A DNA stretch of 64,000 nt. It comes from GCA-2705995 sp965661625 (GTDB taxonomy: Bacteria > Bacteroidota > Bacteroidia > Flavobacteriales_G > Salibacteraceae). Location of the stretch: assembly GCA_965661625.1 (NCBI GenBank), contig CBFIEM010000012.1, forward strand, positions 1 to 64,000, read 5' to 3'. Of this stretch, positions 60,137 through 64,000 are shown piece after piece (the stretch's first letter is position 1; every line of letters starts with the position of its first letter). The notes beneath the pieces were generated by a model that saw nothing but the letters and a program-made list of their open reading frames with translations, was not told the DNA's origin and ran no database searches. The translations under genes were made by a program, and so were the position numbers.

Positions 60137-61606
60137 ATGAAACAGCTATTTCTTTCAATTTCAGCAGCCATGATCGGAGGAGTCGTGTCATTGGCTGCAT
60201 ACGATTACATTCAAGAAGACCATCCTAGAACAAACCTAAATTCAGTCAAATCCGTGCAACCTGATCATCAGGCTGTTTTTACGAATTTGGAAACCCCCAA
60301 CACATTTGATGCTCCGGATATGGCGGCAGCAGCAGAGAATAGTGTGCATGCTGTTGTTCATGTTAAAAGTACCGCTCCAGGGCAAAAATACTATCAAGTG
60401 GATCCATTGCGCTACTTTTTTTACGGTGATAAAGGTGACCTCAAACAGGGGAGGCCGCAGGTTGGTTTTGGATCCGGTGTAATCATTTCCTCTGATGGCT
60501 TTTTAGTAACCAATAACCATGTCATTGAAGGTGCTCAGAAAATAGAAGTAACCCTTAACGATAATCATGTTTATGAAGCCGAGCTAATCGGTACGGATCC
60601 ATCTACAGATATCGCCTTGCTAAAAATAAATGCTGAAGGCCTGCCGTATATTCCGTATGGTGACAGTGATGCACTTCGTCTTGGAGAGTGGGTGCTTGCA
60701 GTAGGAAACCCATTTAACCTAACCTCTACGGTAACCGCAGGGATAGTTTCTGCAAAAGGCAGGAATTTAGGTTTGCTTCAAAAGAAGTCGAAAGATCAGG
60801 TTCCTTTGGAGAGCTTTATACAAACAGATGCGGCTGTTAACCCTGGAAATAGTGGAGGCGCATTGGTGAACGCACATGGTGAGCTTGTAGGTATTAATAC
60901 AGCTATAAAATCAAATACCGGTTCATATGCAGGCTATTCGTTTGCGGTTCCTGTTAACCTGGTAAGTAAGGTAGTTGACGACCTCGCGAATTATGGCATG
61001 GTTCAACGCGCATTTATAGGTGTTGGAATTAGAAATGTTACACAAGAATTGGCAGATGAAGAGGGCTTAGAGTCACTGAAGGGAGTTTATGTTACAGGAT
61101 TAAGTGAGAATGGTGCTGCTGCTGATGCGGGTATCGAACAAGGCGATGTTATTCGCAGCGTTGAAGGAGTTAGCGTATCGGATGTGCCTGCTTTACAAGA
61201 GCAAATAGGCCGTTACCGTCCTGGAGACGTGGTAGCATTGGAGATAGAGCGAAATAATAAACTTCAAACGTTAAGCTTAACACTTCGTAACCGTTTTGGT
61301 GAAACGAGCATTGTTGAGTCAAGTGAAGCTTCAATTGAAGAGGTAGTAGGAGCCGAGTTTAAAGTGCCTGATCCAGAATTGCTCAATAAGCTTGAACTGA
61401 AATCAGGCGTACAGGTAAAGGCCGTTTATCCTGGAAGGTTTAGAAATGCTGGTGTGCGAAATGGGTTCGTAATTACACATGTAGATAAGTCAGCTGTTGG
61501 CGAAAAGGACGAGTTAAGTAAACTGCTTAAAGCTGCTACTGGTGGAGTGCTAGTTGAAGGTGTTTATCCAGATGGTACTAAGAGCTATTATGGTGTTGGT
61601 TTGTAG
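60137..61606 (+). CDS. Do/DegQ-type periplasmic serine protease
   Basis: A 489-residue HtrA-family protease and chaperone. An N-terminal hydrophobic segment (LFLSISAAMIGGVVSLAAY) serves as signal or anchor. The trypsin-like domain (about 90-285) has the full triad: His in LVTNNHVIEGA, Asp in STDIALLKI and Ser in VNPGNSGGALV. Two PDZ domains follow (about 290-385 and 405-489), as in DegP/DegQ. It degrades or refolds misfolded envelope proteins. A strong terminator follows. The dapF unit is transcribed divergently upstream. Confidence 0.95.
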   Translation: MKQLFLSISAAMIGGVVSLAAYDYIQEDHPRTNLNSVKSVQPDHQAVFTNLETPNTFDAPDMAAAAENSVHAVVHVKSTAPGQKYYQVDPLRYFFYGDKGDLKQGRPQVGFGSGVIISSDGFLVTNNHVIEGAQKIEVTLNDNHVYEAELIGTDPSTDIALLKINAEGLPYIPYGDSDALRLGEWVLAVGNPFNLTSTVTAGIVSAKGRNLGLLQKKSKDQVPLESFIQTDAAVNPGNSGGALVNAHGELVGINTAIKSNTGSYAGYSFAVPVNLVSKVVDDLANYGMVQRAFIGVGIRNVTQELADEEGLESLKGVYVTGLSENGAAADAGIEQGDVIRSVEGVSVSDVPALQEQIGRYRPGDVVALEIERNNKLQTLSLTLRNRFGETSIVESSEASIEEVVGAEFKVPDPELLNKLELKSGVQVKAVYPGRFRNAGVRNGFVITHVDKSAVGEKDELSKLLKAATGGVLVEGVYPDGTKSYYGVGL

Positions 61607-61629
61607 TTTTTGAAAAACATGAGGTTAAG

Positions 61630-61656
61630 AAGGAGCTGAAAAACAGCTCCTTTTTT
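61630..61656 (+). terminator. Terminator of the Do-type protease gene
   Basis: AAGGAGCTG and CAGCTCCTT form a perfect 9-bp stem around an AAAAA loop, followed by a run of T residues (61651-61656), 24 bases past the stop codon. Confidence 0.93.
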
Positions 61657-61682
61657 GTTTATCCTACAGATGGTAATAATTT

Positions 61683-61690
61683 TATCTTTG
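61683..61690 (+). promoter_or_regulatory. Putative -7 element of the GAPDH gene
   Basis: TATCTTTG matches TAnnTTTG and ends 36 bases before the chosen ATG. A TTTA at 61658-61661 could serve as a weak -33 box (spacing 21). Confidence 0.5.
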
Positions 61691-61726
61691 CCGCCGAATT
61701 ATCATTCTGAAACCAAATTTTTTAAA

Positions 61727-63187
61727 ATGGCTGGAAACACGGAAAACTTAAACTACAGTCAGCAGCTGGATAACTGGATTAGCCAGGAACGAGCAGCGGT
61801 AGATTTAATTAGCAAAGTAGGTGAACTTCTTTACGATAAGTCGATTGAGCTTGTTCTCTTCAGAAACCACCTTGTTGATACAAGCGTATCAGAAGTGCTT
61901 CAATTGCACAAGTATGCAGAAAAAGTTGTTAAGCAACCTGTGAGTGTATTTGACACTGCTGAAATGGCAATGTTAATTGCTGAGATGGACTTGGCTCCAG
62001 CTAAGCTAGATGTTGGAAGACTTACTTCAGAGTGGATGAGTCATAAAGATCAATATGGTTCAAAGTCTGAATTTCTAACGGCTAAAATTGGGTCTTTTGA
62101 AAAGTCATCTAACCCCGCGATGAAGCCTCGCGATGTCGTATTATATGGTTTTGGTCGTATTGGTCGACTAGCAGCTCGCGAATTGGTGAAGCAAGCAGGG
62201 AAAGGTCAACAGCTTAGGCTGCGTGCAATTGTTACACGTGATGATTCAGACAAAACGATCATTAAACGTGCAGCTCTTTTGCGAAATGATTCGGTTCATG
62301 GTCATTTTGCAGGAACAATTGAAGAAGACCTTGCAAATAAAACCCTGATTGTAAACGGACAGCGAGTTAAGATGATAGGAGCTAAAAGTCCTTCAGATAT
62401 TGACTACACCTCATACGGTATCGAGGACGCAATTCTTATTGACAATACTGGCGCATTTACTGACCGTGATGCACTGGGACAACATATGCAGAGTAAGGGG
62501 ATTTCAAAAGTTATTCTAACAGCTCCGGGCAAAGGAATACCAAATGTTGTTTATGGAATTAACCATACTGAGTTGGACCTCGAAGGGGAGTCGATATTTT
62601 CAGCTGCTTCTTGCACTACGAATGCAATCACTCCAGTTCTAAAGGTGATTAATGATAAGTTCAATATTGATAAAGGGCATATTGAGACTGTGCACGCTTA
62701 TACCAATGATCAGAACTTGTTGGATAATATGCATGGAAAACCGCGCAGGGGAAGGTCAGCAGCAATTAATATGGTAATTACATCTACTGGAGCAGGAAAG
62801 GCAGTTACCGTAGTTCTTCCTGAGCTTAAAGATAAGTTTACTGCAAATGCCGTTCGTGTTCCAACCCCAAATGGTTCATTGGCAATTATGAACTTAACAG
62901 TTGGCAAAGAAACATCAATTGATGAAGTGAATAACGCAGTACGTGAATCAGCACTCAATGGTGATTTGGTAAATCAAATATTCTTTTCAGTGGACCCCGA
63001 GTTGGTTTCAAACGATATCATAGGAAATCCATGTTGTTCTGTTTTTGATAGCCAAGCTTCTTTGGTTCACCCGGACAAAAAGAGCATTGTGTTGTATACA
63101 TGGTATGATAATGAATTTGGTTACACAAAGCAGGTGATTCGTTTGGCGAAGTACGTCGCTAAAGTTCGCAGGTTACATTACTATTAA
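61727..63187 (+). CDS. Glyceraldehyde-3-phosphate dehydrogenase, long form
   Basis: A 486-residue GAPDH with an N-terminal extension of about 135 residues before the Rossmann domain. The extension is mostly helical and charged (LNYSQQLDNWISQERAAVDL, LTSEWMSHKDQYGSKSEFL). The catalytic part has VVLYGFGRIGRLAARELV (NAD loop), SAASCTTNAITPVLKV with catalytic Cys, VHAYTNDQNLLDNMHGKPRRG with the His region, and YDNEFGYTKQVIRLAKYV. GAPDH of this long type occurs in Bacteroidota and some gammaproteobacteria. I start at ATG 61727 because the upstream frame runs through the promoter and terminator region. Confidence 0.94.
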   Translation: MAGNTENLNYSQQLDNWISQERAAVDLISKVGELLYDKSIELVLFRNHLVDTSVSEVLQLHKYAEKVVKQPVSVFDTAEMAMLIAEMDLAPAKLDVGRLTSEWMSHKDQYGSKSEFLTAKIGSFEKSSNPAMKPRDVVLYGFGRIGRLAARELVKQAGKGQQLRLRAIVTRDDSDKTIIKRAALLRNDSVHGHFAGTIEEDLANKTLIVNGQRVKMIGAKSPSDIDYTSYGIEDAILIDNTGAFTDRDALGQHMQSKGISKVILTAPGKGIPNVVYGINHTELDLEGESIFSAASCTTNAITPVLKVINDKFNIDKGHIETVHAYTNDQNLLDNMHGKPRRGRSAAINMVITSTGAGKAVTVVLPELKDKFTANAVRVPTPNGSLAIMNLTVGKETSIDEVNNAVRESALNGDLVNQIFFSVDPELVSNDIIGNPCCSVFDSQASLVHPDKKSIVLYTWYDNEFGYTKQVIRLAKYVAKVRRLHYY

Positions 63188-63207
63188 AAACACGCTTTAT
63201 ATTAAAT

Positions 63208-63237
63208 AAAAAAAGGCCCTTGTTAGGGCCTTTTTTT
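63208..63237. terminator. Bidirectional terminator between GAPDH and SRPBCC genes
   Basis: A perfect 13-bp stem (AAAAAAAGGCCCT with AGGGCCTTTTTTT) around a TGTT loop. The run of A residues on one side and T residues on the other lets it end transcription from both converging genes. Confidence 0.95.
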
Positions 63238-63700
63238 ATGCGCTCCCAAAGCGTTTTTCCAAAATCCGGAATCGGTAATCAAAAATAGTGTTCAGCTGTT
63301 TTTTAACATAAAGCACATTAGCTAGTTCACCTAAAGGTCCCAGCGGTAGTCCGTAGTCAACGATGTCTGTCATTTTAACACCATTATCTGTTTTTTCAAA
63401 AAAGTGTTTGTGATGCCAGAAAGCATATGGTCCAAAGCGCTGTTCATCTACAAAATAGGAGTGGTCCTTCACGTGTTTAATTTCTGTAGTCCAACGCATT
63501 GGAATGTTTAGAAATGGACGCACAATGTAGTTGATGATCATGCCTTGATACATCTTTTTGCCCTCTAGGTCTGATAGGATTTCGAAACTCAAATCATCAG
63601 GTGTGATTTCATTTAAATTTAGCGGGGTCGAAAAGAACTCCCATGCTTCTTCAAGTGATATTGGGAGATATTGTACAGTCTCTATGGTATGAACCTTCAT
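63236..63700 (-). CDS. SRPBCC family (START-like) protein
   Basis: A 154-residue protein of the polyketide-cyclase/START-like fold. VQYLPISLEEAWEFFSTPLNLNEITP is the typical start, and PMRWTTEIKHVKDHSYFVDEQRFGPYAFWHHKHFFE split, with TDIVDYGLPLGPLGELANVLYVKKQL, is the recognisable ligand-binding-pocket pattern. No enzyme activity can be assigned; small hydrophobic ligand binding is inferred. The stop codon lies in the bidirectional terminator. Confidence 0.88.
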   Translation of the reverse strand: MKVHTIETVQYLPISLEEAWEFFSTPLNLNEITPDDLSFEILSDLEGKKMYQGMIINYIVRPFLNIPMRWTTEIKHVKDHSYFVDEQRFGPYAFWHHKHFFEKTDNGVKMTDIVDYGLPLGPLGELANVLYVKKQLNTIFDYRFRILEKRFGSA

Positions 63701-63748
63701 GTCTTATATTTGATGTTAAGCAAACAAGAATAAATACGCTATTGTTCA

Positions 63749-64000
63749 ATGACTGAAGAATCTTGGAGTATTAAAAGGTGGAGTGAACTGACAACTGAGG
63801 ATTTGCACGCCATATTAAATTTGCGGATTCGTGTGTTTGTAGTTGAACAAGAATGTCCATATCCAGAACTTGATGGCAAGGATAAAGATGCTATGCATCT
63901 GTGGTCGGAGGATGAGTTGGGGGTGAGGTCGTATTTACGAATCTTACCACCAGGATTGAGTTATCAGGAGTCGTCCATTGGAAGGGTAGTTGCTAGGAAG
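63749..64000 (+). CDS. ElaA-like GNAT acetyltransferase (5' part)
   Basis: The window ends inside this gene; 84 codons are visible. The translation begins MTEESWSIKRWSELTTEDLH and continues with LNLRIRVFVVEQECPYPELDG, which is the signature of ElaA-type GNAT proteins. The start of the acetyl-CoA-binding region (SSIGRVVARK) is reached at the edge. A ribosome-binding site is not evident. Substrate unknown. Confidence 0.85.
   Translation, partial: MTEESWSIKRWSELTTEDLHAILNLRIRVFVVEQECPYPELDGKDKDAMHLWSEDELGVRSYLRILPPGLSYQESSIGRVVARK

Overview
The window is a chromosomal segment of a Bacteroidota bacterium, most likely Flavobacteriales; I cannot name the genus. The main indications are: three proteins with C-terminal type IX secretion (T9SS) sorting domains; promoters of the Bacteroidota type (TTTG-N19-TAnnTTTG), best seen in front of rpmH; a family-specific Bacteroidota porin plus DUF5916, DUF4834 and DUF4783 proteins; a menaquinone pathway with a type II NADH dehydrogenase; and a carB without the C-terminal regulatory domain. 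There is no sign of a plasmid, phage, IS element or CRISPR array. Gene density is very high.

Layout. 1-330: 3' end of a 23S rRNA gene, a 5S rRNA gene and a terminator. 357-10525: outer-membrane porin, DUF5916 protein, a secreted protein usually called 'asparagine synthetase B', dnaB, accA, an LptF/LptG permease and tgt. 10604-16290: glycosyltransferase, rsmG, a two-gene (split) multicopper oxidase, ABC exporter. 16381-23179: rpmH with a textbook promoter, alpha/beta hydrolase, carB, DUF4834 and YfhO membrane proteins. 23182-33559: a surface-glycan cluster with a sialyltransferase/Maf-like protein, acyltransferase, SpsF-type cytidylyltransferase, NeuB-type nonulosonate synthase, zinc-peptidase-like enzyme, sulfotransferase and methyltransferase on the plus strand, then a GT2-cytidylyltransferase fusion, flippase and GT2 on the minus strand. 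33560-34042: the only long non-coding stretch, with two terminators and a duplicated hairpin motif. 34043-42346: hisC-like aminotransferase, nadC, DUF4783, rlmH, galE, rluD-type synthase, T9SS protein, PASTA protein, small protein. 42432-48499: rdgB, then cysQ-SLC13 permease-cysC-cysD-cysN. 48533-56742: menE-menC-menA, divergent NADH dehydrogenase, menD-menF and a T9SS metalloprotease. 56805-64000: response regulator, mltG, dapF, a hypothetical protein, a Do-type protease, a long-form GAPDH, an SRPBCC protein and a partial ElaA-like acetyltransferase.

How the parts work together. The glycan cluster appears to make an acidic, decorated glycan: NeuB and SpsF would make and activate a nonulosonic acid, the GT42/Maf-like protein could transfer it, and the acyl-, sulfo- and methyltransferases would decorate it. 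The cys block takes up sulfate and makes PAPS (permease, ATP sulfurylase CysDN, APS kinase CysC) and recycles PAP (CysQ). No sulfate or sulfite reductase is present, so it may supply the sulfotransferase. The men genes and the NADH dehydrogenase together make and reduce menaquinone. Convergent gene pairs are unusually tight: eight of eleven overlap, five by sharing a stop tetranucleotide.
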